From assembly GCA_016709965.1 (NCBI GenBank), contig JADJLT010000001.1, forward strand, positions 866,501-930,500: a stretch of 64,000 nt of DNA, written 5' to 3'. Under the pieces are notes generated by a model, which was not told where the DNA came from, searched no databases, and worked only from the letters and a program-made list of their open reading frames with translations. Source of the stretch: Betaproteobacteria bacterium (GTDB lineage Bacteria > Pseudomonadota > Gammaproteobacteria > Burkholderiales > Rhodocyclaceae). Position numbers and translations under genes: made by a program. Positions 55,707 through 64,000 of the stretch are shown here, one piece after another (within the stretch, counting starts at the first letter, position 1; each line of letters starts with the position of its first letter).

Positions 55707-58040
55707 TTATGCACGCTCCACGGAAATCGAACCAAACATCTCGCCCAGCATCGAAGTACTCACATGCGCCGCAGCAACTCGAATACAACCCTTCGGCACA
55801 TTATTGTCAGTTTTGGCAACGAGTAATGCCTCACCACTGCCCTGCTTGACACGAACCAAGACATTTTCGGAAATGCCAATTTGTGACAAAGTCTCTTCGC
55901 AGATACGGGCAGTCGGAGCGACAGCATCAGCAGTTTGTTGTAGCGCAGGGGCTCTACGGGCTATTGGATCAGCGAAGTTAATCGGCACATCGGCGATACG
56001 TTGCAAGCAATCACTATTAATTTCCCGAAGTGAAATGGCAACGCCACTCAACTCATTGCTCAAACCCGAAACGAATTCAACGCCCTTGCCTAGAACTTCG
56101 TCCCGAATTTCTTCGCTGGATGAGTACGCGAAACCATCCAGATTCAGCACATTTCCGAGCACACGTAGCAGCTTCCAAGCCGGTCGTGCATCACCCCGTG
56201 GCTTTGTCACGCCATTGAAACTCTGGACTCGCCCCTCTGTATTGATGAAAGTGCCTGACGTTTCCGTATAAGGAGAAATTGGAAGCATGACATCAGCGAA
56301 CTCAAAGGCTGGTGCATGCTTGAAAGCGGACATATAGACTACCAGATTTGCCTGCTTCAACGCCCCTAGCGCCAATTGCGGATTAGTACAATCAAATTCT
56401 GGCTCTACGCCCATAAGAACGTAGGCCTTTCGCGGCTGCTCAAACATCTCGCGAGCATTTGCCCCTGACACTTGCTTGAGGGCGATGTGCCCCCCCACCG
56501 AATTGGCACCCTCACCCAAGAACCCGATGTTTGCGCCCGTCAGTTTACCCAGCTCCAAAGCTAGGGCATGCAATTGAACAGCATCAACGGACTGAGTAGC
56601 AACGTTGCCGAGGAGTACTGCACGTTTGTCGCCATCGACCAAGCTCTGCGCAATCTTATGGCTCGTCTCACAGACAACCACAGACTCAAGACCATCCCGA
56701 ACCTTTGCGCCGGTGATCTCAGCCGCCGCCTTGACGACAGCGGCCAAGGCGAAAGCCAATTGATTCGGGGCCACAGTCAGCCTGGCGTGCAAGTTGATTA
56801 GCTGATCGTCACCAGCAACCGACAGCAACGTGACCTTGGTGAACTTCTTGGATGCCTGACGAAGACGCTGGGCAATCAGCGGATGATCCTTACGCAGGAA
56901 TGAGCCCACCACCAAGACGCCATCAAGATCTTTAATCTCAGACAAACGCATGCCCATCCATGGAGCACCAGCTCGCTTCAAATCCGCAGAGAAATCATTC
57001 TGACGAGGACGGAAATCAACATTGCCACTACCGAGGCCTTTCATCACCTCACCGAGCAAAAAAAGCTCCTCAAGTGTTGAGCTTTGTGCTGCCAAGGCGG
57101 CTATCGCATTTCCACCGTGTTCGCGGGAAATATCTTTCAGACCATGCGCGACATAATCGATTGCGACATTCCAATCGACTTCCTTCCATTCACCACCCTG
57201 CTTAACCATGGGCTTTGTCAGACGCTCTTCGGAACTCAGCGCCTGATAGGAAAAACGCTCTTTGTCAGAGATCCAGCATTCGTTTACGTCTTCGTTTTCA
57301 CGTGGCAGAACGCGCATTACGCTGTCGTGCTTAACCTGAACAACAAGGTTCGCCCCCACTGAGTCATGCGGACTAACGGACTTGCGTCGCTGCAATTCCC
57401 AAGAACGGGCGGTGTAGCGGAAAGGCTTGGAGGTCAAAGCCCCAACCGGACAAAGGTCGATCATATTGCCTGACAACTCGGAGTCAACCGTACGACCAAC
57501 AAATGTCATGATCTCGGAGTGCATATTACGGTTACCCATGCCGAGCTCCATGACACCGGCAATTTCCTGACCGAAGCGAACACAACGGGTACAGTGGATG
57601 CAGCGGTTCATTTCCTCCATGCCTACCAGCGGGCCGACATCCTTATGGAAAACAACACGCTTTTCTTCCGAATAGCGACTTTTCATCGGACCATAGCCGA
57701 CAGACATGTCCTGCAACTGGCACTCGCCCCCTTGATCGCAGATCGGGCAATCCAGCGGGTGATTAATGAGCAGAAACTCCATCACCCCTTTTTGTGCTTT
57801 GATAGCCAGTTCTGAGTGGGTAAAAACCTTCATACCGTTCGTCACCGGTGTAGCACAGGCCGGCAAGGGTTTCGGTGCCTTCTCTACCTGCACGAGACAC
57901 ATGCGGCAGTTGGCGGCAATCGAAAGTTTTTTGTGGTAACAGAAATGCGGAATATAAACACCCACTTGCTGCGCGGCATCCATCACCGTGCTGCCATCGG
58001 GCACTTGCGCTTTTTTGCCGTCGATTTCGATTTCTAGCAT
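55707..58040 (-). CDS. nuoG: NADH-quinone oxidoreductase subunit G
   Basis: A 777-residue iron-sulfur subunit. The [2Fe-2S] N1b cysteines are in HFCYHKKLSIAANCRMC and C at LPAC; the His-cysteine cluster N5 is in HPLDCPICDQGGEC; N4 is in CIHCTRCVRFGQEIAG with a later CPVGAL. The molybdopterin-oxidoreductase-like C-terminal half is catalytically inactive in complex I. Normal length for betaproteobacteria. Confidence 0.94.
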   Translation of the reverse strand: MLEIEIDGKKAQVPDGSTVMDAAQQVGVYIPHFCYHKKLSIAANCRMCLVQVEKAPKPLPACATPVTNGMKVFTHSELAIKAQKGVMEFLLINHPLDCPICDQGGECQLQDMSVGYGPMKSRYSEEKRVVFHKDVGPLVGMEEMNRCIHCTRCVRFGQEIAGVMELGMGNRNMHSEIMTFVGRTVDSELSGNMIDLCPVGALTSKPFRYTARSWELQRRKSVSPHDSVGANLVVQVKHDSVMRVLPRENEDVNECWISDKERFSYQALSSEERLTKPMVKQGGEWKEVDWNVAIDYVAHGLKDISREHGGNAIAALAAQSSTLEELFLLGEVMKGLGSGNVDFRPRQNDFSADLKRAGAPWMGMRLSEIKDLDGVLVVGSFLRKDHPLIAQRLRQASKKFTKVTLLSVAGDDQLINLHARLTVAPNQLAFALAAVVKAAAEITGAKVRDGLESVVVCETSHKIAQSLVDGDKRAVLLGNVATQSVDAVQLHALALELGKLTGANIGFLGEGANSVGGHIALKQVSGANAREMFEQPRKAYVLMGVEPEFDCTNPQLALGALKQANLVVYMSAFKHAPAFEFADVMLPISPYTETSGTFINTEGRVQSFNGVTKPRGDARPAWKLLRVLGNVLNLDGFAYSSSEEIRDEVLGKGVEFVSGLSNELSGVAISLREINSDCLQRIADVPINFADPIARRAPALQQTADAVAPTARICEETLSQIGISENVLVRVKQGSGEALLVAKTDNNVPKGCIRVAAAHVSTSMLGEMFGSISVERA

Positions 58041-58084
58041 GTCGCTACCTTGTAGCCAGTTCTTTCGTTACAACCCGTAGCCTG

Positions 58085-59413
58085 TCAGGCCGGAATCTTG
58101 TGGAAGCCACTGCCCGCCCATTGAACATCCTTGGGAACCAGACATGTCTTGTTTTCAATGTGATACTCAAATTCCTTGCCGAAGTGCTTAATGAAGCTTT
58201 GCACCGGGAAGGCTGCCGCATCGCCCAATGCACAGATCGTGCGACCCGCAATATTACCAAGCACGCTGTTCAGCAAATCCAGATCTTCAGGTTTGCCAAG
58301 GCCATTTTCGATGCGATGCACAACCTTGTACATCCAAGAAGTACCCTCGCGACAAGGCGTACATTGACCGCAGGACTCTTCGTAATAGAAGAATGACAGT
58401 CGCTCCAGCGCCTTGACCATGCATACCGTTTCATCCATGACGATAACAGCACCAGACCCGAGCATTGAGCCACCTTTGCTGATGGAGTCATAGTCCATGG
58501 TGCAATCCATGATGACCTCACCAGGCATGACAGGGGCCGAAGAACCGCCAGGGATGACCGCCTTTAGCTTGCGCCCGCCACGCATCCCGCCACACATCTC
58601 CAGCAGGGTTGAAAACGGCGTGCCGAGTGGAATCTCGTAATTACCAGGGCGATTTACATGACCTGAAACAGAGAACAGCTTGGTACCACCGTTATTCGGC
58701 TTACCAAGGTTGAGGAACTCTTCACCGCCCATTTTCAAAATAAACGGAATGGCGGCGAACGTTTCTGTGTTGTTAATGGTTGTTGGCTTGCCATATAAAC
58801 CAAAAGACGCCGGGAACGGCGGTTTGAAGCGCGGCTGGCCCTTTTTTCCTTCAATCGACTCGAGCAACGCGGTTTCTTCGCCACAAATGTATGCACCATA
58901 GCCGTGATGGGCAAACAATTCAAAATTGAATCCGGATCCCAGAATATTCTGACCGATGAATCCAGCGGCACGCGCTTGGTCAAGAGCCTCTTCAAAACGC
59001 TTGTATTCTTGCCAAACTTCGCCGTGAACATAGTTATAGCCGCGGTTCGCACCCATGGCATAGGCCGCGATCGCCATTCCCTCAATCACCGAATGCGGGT
59101 TAAAACGCATGATGTCGCGGTCTTTGAATGTACCGGGCTCACCTTCATCGGTATTGCAAACAACATATTTATCACCAGGGAAGGAGCGCGGCATGAAAGA
59201 CCACTTCAATCCTGTCGGGAAGCCAGCGCCGCCACGACCGCGCAACACAGACTTCTTGACCTCACTGATGACGTCTTCTTGGGTCATCTTGCTTTCAAGA
59301 ATACGCTTCAGCTGCGCATAACCACCGCGAGCAACATAGTCCTTCAGACTCCAGTTGTTGTCACCGTCAAGGCCTTCCATTAGAACGCCGTTTATCGAAC
59401 CAAGCATAGCCAT
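58085..59413 (-). CDS. nuoF: NADH-quinone oxidoreductase subunit F
   Basis: A 442-residue NADH-binding subunit. FMN/NADH site: LRGRGGAGFPTGLKW and NTDEGEPGTFKDR with GAYICGEETALLESIEG; the N3 cluster is in ESCGQCTPCREG plus a later cysteine (TICALGDA). The ATG at 59413 is chosen because it overlaps the nuoE TAA (TAATG). Confidence 0.94.
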   Translation of the reverse strand: MAMLGSINGVLMEGLDGDNNWSLKDYVARGGYAQLKRILESKMTQEDVISEVKKSVLRGRGGAGFPTGLKWSFMPRSFPGDKYVVCNTDEGEPGTFKDRDIMRFNPHSVIEGMAIAAYAMGANRGYNYVHGEVWQEYKRFEEALDQARAAGFIGQNILGSGFNFELFAHHGYGAYICGEETALLESIEGKKGQPRFKPPFPASFGLYGKPTTINNTETFAAIPFILKMGGEEFLNLGKPNNGGTKLFSVSGHVNRPGNYEIPLGTPFSTLLEMCGGMRGGRKLKAVIPGGSSAPVMPGEVIMDCTMDYDSISKGGSMLGSGAVIVMDETVCMVKALERLSFFYYEESCGQCTPCREGTSWMYKVVHRIENGLGKPEDLDLLNSVLGNIAGRTICALGDAAAFPVQSFIKHFGKEFEYHIENKTCLVPKDVQWAGSGFHKIPA

Positions 59414-59886
59414 TATTTGCACTCCTCAAGCAGCTTGTCGATTTGCTCAGGGTGCATATGACTGCACATTGAACGATTATTGACGATGAAGACGGGCGCA
59501 TCACCACACGCCCCCATGCACTCGCCCTCTTTCAATGTGAATTTTCCATCAGGCGTAGTTTCGCCGTACCCAACACCCAATTTTTTCTGGAGATACTCGC
59601 CTGCGTGGTAACCGCCAGACAGAGCACACGGCAGATTGGTACAGACGGTAATCTTGTACTTACCTATGGGCTTCAAGTCATACATGTTGTAAAACGAAGC
59701 CACTTCGTAGGCAGCAATCGGCGGCATACCAAGATAGTTGGCGACCGCTTCAATGGACTCAGGGGCCAACCAACCTTTTTCTTCTTGGGCATGAGCGAGA
59801 CAAGCCATAGACGCAGACTGTTTCTGATCTGCGGGGTACTTGGCGACCTCGCGGGCAAACTTCTGGAGGGTTTCAGCGGAAAACAT
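59413..59886 (-). CDS. nuoE: NADH-quinone oxidoreductase subunit E
   Basis: A 157-residue subunit with the N1a [2Fe-2S] cluster: CTNLPCALSGG and CMGACGDAPV. Its ATG overlaps the nuoD stop and its stop overlaps the nuoF start. Confidence 0.94.
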   Translation of the reverse strand: MFSAETLQKFAREVAKYPADQKQSASMACLAHAQEEKGWLAPESIEAVANYLGMPPIAAYEVASFYNMYDLKPIGKYKITVCTNLPCALSGGYHAGEYLQKKLGVGYGETTPDGKFTLKEGECMGACGDAPVFIVNNRSMCSHMHPEQIDKLLEECK

Positions 59887-61139
59887 CAGCGGTCAATCTC
59901 GCCAAAAACAATATCTTGGGAACCGATAATCGTAACGACATCGGCGATCATGTGGCCTCTGGACATTTCGTCCAGACCTGCCAGGTGAACAAAGCCCGGA
60001 GCACGAATTTTCATTCGGTAAGGCTTGTTTGCACCATCTGAGACAAAGTAGATACCGAACTCACCCTTCGGATGCTCCACAGCTGCATAAGCTTCACCAG
60101 CCGGAACATGAATACCTTCGGTAAAGAGCTTGAAGTGGTGAATAAGCTCCTCCATATTGGTCTTCATGTTTTCACGTGGTGGCGGCGCGACCTTGTTGTT
60201 ATCAGTGATCACCGGACCGGGATTCTTGCGCAGCCAAGCGATACATTGCTTGATTATATTGTTCGACTGGATCATTTCTTCCATACGAACCAAGTAGCGG
60301 TCATAGCTGTCACCATTTACACCAACCGGCACATCAAAATCCACTTTATCGTAGGCAGCATACGGCTGCTTCTTGCGCAGATCCCATGCGATACCCGAAC
60401 CGCGCAGCATAGCGCCGGTAAAGCCCATCTGAAGGGCGCGCTCTGGCGACACAACGCCGACGTTGACCAGACGTTGCTTCCAAATCCGATTATCGGTAAG
60501 CAAGGTATGGTACTCGGCATGATATGTTGGGAAACGGATCGCAAAATCTTCGAGAAAATCAAGCAGCGAACCACCGCGATTTTCGTTTCTCTCAGCGGCT
60601 TTCTTGGCGTCAGTCCAAGTCGACTCCTGATACTGTGGCATCCTATCCGGAAGATCACGATAGACACCGCCCGGGCGATAGTAGGCGGCATGCATACGAG
60701 CTCCAGAAACCGCTTCGTACACATCCATCAAATCTTCACGTTCGCGGAACGTATAAAGCGCCATAGTCATGGCACCGACGTCAAGCGCGTGACAGCCAAT
60801 CCACAGAAGATGATTAAGAATACGGGTCACTTCATCAAACATGACCCGAATGTACTTTCCGCGCTCCGGAACCTCAATGCCGAGCAACTTTTCAGTCGCA
60901 AGACAATAGGCATGCTCGTTACACATCATCGAGACGTAATCCAGACGATCCATATATGGTACAGACTGAACCCAAGTGCGGGTTTCAGCAAGCTTCTCAG
61001 TTGCTCGGTGCAGAAGACCGATATGCGGATCAGCCCGCTGGACCACTTCACCATCGAGCTCAAGCACCAGTCGCAAAACGCCGTGCGCTGCTGGGTGCTG
61101 CGGACCAAAGTTCAGTGTGAAATTTCGGATATCAGCCAT
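59886..61139 (-). CDS. nuoD: NADH-quinone oxidoreductase subunit D
   Basis: A 417-residue quinone-site subunit related to hydrogenase large subunits. FGPQHPAAHGVLRLVLELDGE, HRATEKLAE and the C-terminal FGEIDR are typical. The ATG at 61139 (MADIRNFTLN) overlaps the nuoC stop by 8 bp and is preferred over the longer start at 61172. Confidence 0.94.
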   Translation of the reverse strand: MADIRNFTLNFGPQHPAAHGVLRLVLELDGEVVQRADPHIGLLHRATEKLAETRTWVQSVPYMDRLDYVSMMCNEHAYCLATEKLLGIEVPERGKYIRVMFDEVTRILNHLLWIGCHALDVGAMTMALYTFREREDLMDVYEAVSGARMHAAYYRPGGVYRDLPDRMPQYQESTWTDAKKAAERNENRGGSLLDFLEDFAIRFPTYHAEYHTLLTDNRIWKQRLVNVGVVSPERALQMGFTGAMLRGSGIAWDLRKKQPYAAYDKVDFDVPVGVNGDSYDRYLVRMEEMIQSNNIIKQCIAWLRKNPGPVITDNNKVAPPPRENMKTNMEELIHHFKLFTEGIHVPAGEAYAAVEHPKGEFGIYFVSDGANKPYRMKIRAPGFVHLAGLDEMSRGHMIADVVTIIGSQDIVFGEIDR

Positions 61140-61737
61140 GTGCCGGATCCCCGTAAGTATCTTCGCGCACAATGCGCGGGGTGTTTTCGCGAGGCTCGAT
61201 GGTCACTGGTTGATAGATCACTCGCGCCTGATCAGGGTCATAGCGCATTTCAACATGACCGGAAATCGGGAAATCTTTGCGGAACGGGTGCCCGATAAAG
61301 CCATAATCGGTCAGAATGCGCCGTAGGTCATCGTGACCAACGAACGCAATACCATAGAGATCAAAAGCTTCGCGCTCAAACCAGTTAGCGCTGGCCCACA
61401 CCCCGGCGATCGAAGCAACCGACGGAAAGCCCTCATCTTCGGCAAAAACCCGAACACGCAAACGCCAGTTATGTGCCACCGAGAGGAGATGGACGACGAC
61501 AGCAAAACGCTCCCCCTGCCAAGCCCCATCGCCATACGCCGAATAATCGACACCACAGAGATCAACCATCTCTTCAAAACCGAAACCAGACTCATCGCGT
61601 AATGAAGTCATTACGCCAAGATAGTCAGCCGCGCCGACCTCGATGGTTACCTCACCCAGCGAGAGCCTCAAGGAATCTAATTTATCCCCAAAGAACTCTT
61701 GCAGGTTTTGACTAAGCGTTTCCAGCTTGGCAGACAT
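61132..61737 (-). CDS. nuoC: NADH-quinone oxidoreductase subunit C
   Basis: A 201-residue peripheral subunit; FEREAFDLYGIAFVGHDDLRRILTDYGF and GHPFRKDFPISGHVEMRYD are the family signature. It bridges NuoD and NuoB. Confidence 0.94.
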   Translation of the reverse strand: MSAKLETLSQNLQEFFGDKLDSLRLSLGEVTIEVGAADYLGVMTSLRDESGFGFEEMVDLCGVDYSAYGDGAWQGERFAVVVHLLSVAHNWRLRVRVFAEDEGFPSVASIAGVWASANWFEREAFDLYGIAFVGHDDLRRILTDYGFIGHPFRKDFPISGHVEMRYDPDQARVIYQPVTIEPRENTPRIVREDTYGDPAHG

Positions 61738-61756
61738 ATCAAATCAGCCTTGGCAA

Positions 61757-62233
61757 TTAACGAGCGATGGTGTTAGTACGACGAATCTTGTTCTGTAGCT
61801 GAATGATCCCGTAGATCAAGGCCTCAGCAGTCGGGGGGCAACCCGGAACATAGATATCGACAGGAACGATGCGATCACAGCCGCGCACAACAGAATACGA
61901 ATAATGGTAGTAGCCACCGCCATTGGCACAAGAACCCATGGATATAACCCAGCGAGGCTCAGCCATCTGATCATAAACCTTGCGCAAAGCCGGAGCCATC
62001 TTATTGGTCAAGGTGCCAGCAACAATCATTACATCAGACTGACGCGGACTGGGACGAAACACAACGCCAAATCTATCCAAGTCATAGCGAGAAACGCCAG
62101 CATGAATCATTTCCACCGCACAACACGCCAGACCAAACGTCATTGGCCACAGCGACCCAGTACGCATGTAATTGATCAGCTTATCAGCCGTGGTGGTGAC
62201 AAAACCTTCCTGGAGAACGCCTTCAATAGCCAT
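61757..62233 (-). CDS. nuoB: NADH-quinone oxidoreductase subunit B
   Basis: A 158-residue subunit carrying cluster N2 next to the quinone site: tandem cysteines in LACCAVEM, then MGSCANGGGYYHYSYSV and VPGCPPTAEAL. Confidence 0.95.
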   Translation of the reverse strand: MAIEGVLQEGFVTTTADKLINYMRTGSLWPMTFGLACCAVEMIHAGVSRYDLDRFGVVFRPSPRQSDVMIVAGTLTNKMAPALRKVYDQMAEPRWVISMGSCANGGGYYHYSYSVVRGCDRIVPVDIYVPGCPPTAEALIYGIIQLQNKIRRTNTIAR

Positions 62234-62242
62234 ATGCGAACC

Positions 62243-62614
62243 CTATTCCCATTCCAGCGCGCCTTTGGCCCAGGCATAAACATAGCCAATGACCAGAATG
62301 GCAACAAATACAAGCATTTCGACAAAACCAAACAGCTTTATCGACTCTGTCGCAACAATGTCTTTAAAGATCGACGCCCATGGAAACAGGAACGCAATTT
62401 CCAGATCGAACAAAATAAAAAGAATTGCAATCAGATAAAACCGCACATCAAATTTCATGCGCGCATCTTCGAATGCCTCGAAACCACACTCGTAGGGAGA
62501 GAGCTTTTCCGGGTCCGGACGACTGGGGGCTAGAATAAAACCCATCGCAACAGGCAGAACGCCCACCGCAACCCCAACCAGAACGAACATCAGAATTGGA
62601 AAGTAGTTTTCCAT
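62243..62614 (-). CDS. nuoA: NADH-quinone oxidoreductase subunit A
   Basis: A 123-residue three-helix subunit. SPYECGFEAFEDARMKFDVRFYL includes the loop cysteine that senses active/deactive states; ILFILFDLEIAFLFPWA is helix 2. First gene of the operon; the start at 62614 (MENYFPILMF) excludes an upstream in-frame stretch that would run into the tRNA. Confidence 0.94.
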   Translation of the reverse strand: MENYFPILMFVLVGVAVGVLPVAMGFILAPSRPDPEKLSPYECGFEAFEDARMKFDVRFYLIAILFILFDLEIAFLFPWASIFKDIVATESIKLFGFVEMLVFVAILVIGYVYAWAKGALEWE

Positions 62615-62680
62615 TATCCGCCGCCAATATTCAGCTTCTTGTTCGAAACAGCGCACCTTACGGCCACTGCCCCCATGTCT

Positions 62681-62765
62681 TGGTGCCGACGGCGAGACTC
62701 GAACTCGCACAGCTTGCGCCACTACCCCCTCAAGATAGCGTGTCTACCAATTTCACCACGTCGGC
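62681..62765 (-). tRNA. tRNA-Leu (anticodon GAG)
   Basis: The minus-strand sequence starts GCCGACGTGGTGAAATTGGT and ends CGTCGGCACCA; the acceptor stem, D-loop GGTAGACAC, anticodon loop CTTGAGG, long variable arm (class II) and GTTCGAGTC T-loop are all present, and CCA is encoded. It sits between secG and nuoA on the same strand. Confidence 0.95.
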
Positions 62766-62818
62766 ACATCTTCTTGAACCCCTTGGCGAGGACTTATTAC
62801 CAAGAGACTCGCAATACA

Positions 62819-63190
62819 TTACTTCGGAATATCTTTTGCTTTCGAATCAGGAGCAGCCACCGCCCCTGAAGATTCACCACCCACCAATGCAGGCTGCGAA
62901 ACAGGCTGCGATTGTAACGGTTCTTGCATCACACTGCCAGTCGTTTTTGGCTTACTGGATGCCACATATGCCAACGTAAGACTGGTCGCAAAAAACACCG
63001 CCGCAAGAACCCCCGTCGCACGACTAAGAAAGTTAGCAGATCCAGTCGCCCCAAAAAGACTACCCGAAGCACCACTACCAAATGCAGCCCCCATATCCGC
63101 CCCCTTGCCATGCTGCATCAGCACGAGCCCGATGATAGATATTGCCACAATGATATGCACAGTAAGGACAAGTGAGAAAAACCAGTTCAT
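62819..63190 (-). CDS. secG: Protein translocase subunit SecG
   Basis: A 123-residue inner-membrane protein with two helices (about 3-22 and 55-77) around GKGADMGAAFGSGASGSLFG, the SecG signature. The C-terminal tail is Ser/Pro/Gln-rich and weakly conserved. It follows tpiA by 11 bp, as in many betaproteobacteria. Confidence 0.93.
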   Translation of the reverse strand: MNWFFSLVLTVHIIVAISIIGLVLMQHGKGADMGAAFGSGASGSLFGATGSANFLSRATGVLAAVFFATSLTLAYVASSKPKTTGSVMQEPLQSQPVSQPALVGGESSGAVAAPDSKAKDIPK

Positions 63191-63201
63191 TTATCAGCCT
63201 A

Positions 63202-63951
63202 TCAATTTGCCGCAAGGCAAATTTCCAAAAAATCGTCAGCAACCAAGGCAGCTCCGCCGATTAACCCGCCATCGATATCGGACTGCCCAAACAACTCCTG
63301 CGCATTCTGCGGCTTGACGCTACCGCCATAAACAATACGCAACTCATTCCCTATCGCCATATCCAAACCTGAAACCTGAGCACGTATAGCCACATGCACC
63401 TCTTGAACCTGCCCCGGGGATGCCGTCAATCCAGTGCCGATAGCCCAAACTGGCTCATATGCAATCACAGCCTTAGCCATTGCAGAAACACCATATTGCG
63501 AAAGAACTCCCGACAATTGCCTTGCAACCACGACACAGGTTTCGCCTGCTTGACGCTCAGCAAATGTTTCACCAACGCATAATACAGGCGTCAACCCAGC
63601 CGCTAGCGCAGCACCAAACTTTGCAGCAACCACCTCATCAGTTTCTCCGAAACACGTACGACGCTCCGAGTGCCCAACCAGCACATACCTACACCCAAAA
63701 TCAAGAAGCATATATGCAGAAACCTCTCCGGTATATGCCCCAACAGGGTACTCACTAAGCGACTGCGCCCCCAAATTCACCGAGGAGCCATCAAGAATCG
63801 ACTGAGCCTGCCCAAGGTATGGATAGGGTGGACACACCACCACATCACATGTCAGTTCAGATACTCCCGCCTTTATACGCTCAAGCAATACTGCGTTTTG
63901 CTGGTATGTGCCATTCATTTTCCAGTTACCGGCAATAAGCTTTCTACGCAT
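63202..63951 (-). CDS. tpiA: Triosephosphate isomerase
   Basis: A 249-residue (beta/alpha)8 enzyme of glycolysis. Lys in AGNWKMNG, His in VGHSERR, Glu in YEPVWAIGTG and the phosphate loop VYGGSVKPQN are all present. First gene of the tpiA-secG-tRNA-nuo block. Confidence 0.95.
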   Translation of the reverse strand: MRRKLIAGNWKMNGTYQQNAVLLERIKAGVSELTCDVVVCPPYPYLGQAQSILDGSSVNLGAQSLSEYPVGAYTGEVSAYMLLDFGCRYVLVGHSERRTCFGETDEVVAAKFGAALAAGLTPVLCVGETFAERQAGETCVVVARQLSGVLSQYGVSAMAKAVIAYEPVWAIGTGLTASPGQVQEVHVAIRAQVSGLDMAIGNELRIVYGGSVKPQNAQELFGQSDIDGGLIGGAALVADDFLEICLAAN

Positions 63952-63962
63952 GGGCTTGGCAC

Positions 63963-63990
63963 TTCCTTTGGAGAAAACCTGAGGATTATA
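63963..63990 (-). promoter_or_regulatory. Promoter -10 and ribosome-binding site of tpiA
   Basis: On the minus strand a perfect -10 TATAAT is at 63990-63985; the -35 would lie at the window edge or beyond. AAAGGAAG about ten bases before the ATG is the Shine-Dalgarno. Confidence 0.6.
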
Positions 63991-64000
63991 GCGACCTGTT

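Noticed and set aside
1..64000. CRISPR arrays, IS elements, prophage or integrase genes
   Set aside because: No regularly spaced direct repeats, transposase or integrase motifs were seen on either strand.

Overview
This window looks like chromosomal DNA of a betaproteobacterium of the Rhodocyclales, most like Dechloromonas, Azonexus and relatives. This is inferred from gene content and protein character, because no search could be run. The pointers are a 14-gene nuo operon downstream of tpiA, secG and a tRNA-Leu, a HoxFUYH-type NAD-reducing hydrogenase, class I PHA synthase, a fused MaoC-phosphotransacetylase followed by acetate kinase, B12-dependent ribonucleotide reductase, and several nitric oxide or oxygen-linked genes. 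Coding density is high and there is no phage, IS element, rRNA or CRISPR array.

Layout. 0.1-3.5 kb: a cold-shock/DUF1294 protein, a MerR regulator with a carboxymuconolactone decarboxylase-like partner, and a CPA1 Na+/H+ antiporter. 3.8-8.8 kb: accessory genes of a PQQ alcohol-oxidation system (cytochrome c550 PedF, a binding protein, a beta-propeller, cytochrome b561) facing a sigma-54 activator of AcoR type; both directions have near-perfect -24/-12 promoters. 8.8-12.6 kb: SirB2, a frameshifted NnrS-like protein, DUF2249, hemerythrin, an ODP-type di-iron protein and an MCP-like signalling protein, with a perfect FNR/Dnr-type box. 12.7-24.5 kb: phaC, a beta-CASP metallo-beta-lactamase protein, a universal stress protein, an HlyD/RbbA/YhhJ export system, a DegP-like protease and a CBS protein. 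24.8-30.7 kb: a FAD-linked oxidase divergent from a tiny ORF, a TPR/ATP-grasp protein and a SerC paralogue, then a deaminase, a zinc-ribbon membrane protein and a DUF302 protein. 30.8-34 kb: a sensor kinase with two response regulators. 34.2-39.3 kb: hoxFUYHW. 39.5-47.3 kb: fabI, a kinase-like/phosphatase-like gene pair, maoC-pta, ackA and nrdJ. 47.5-64 kb: a NUDIX hydrolase, nuoN to nuoA, tRNA-Leu, secG and tpiA (all minus strand).

The main unexplained structure is a dispersed, non-coding-like repeat. Eleven copies of an element of about 33 bp lie between 77 and 47,545. Each has a core close to CGGTCAACCGGAAAAA followed about one helical turn later by a second A-rich block. Copies occur in both orientations, between genes and inside variable parts of genes, and none lies in the last 16 kb. 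Its design (a strict GC-containing core plus phased A-tracts) resembles the uptake signal sequences of Pasteurellaceae. One copy coincides with the frameshift in the NnrS-like gene, one is bracketed by a perfect 12-bp inverted repeat, and one abuts a 16-bp perfect hairpin.

Together the genes describe a metabolically flexible respirer: complex I and a bidirectional hydrogenase feed or drain NADH, the acetate (Pta-Ack) and PHA pathways handle carbon overflow, and oxygen/NO-binding proteins under FNR-type control tune behaviour to low oxygen.
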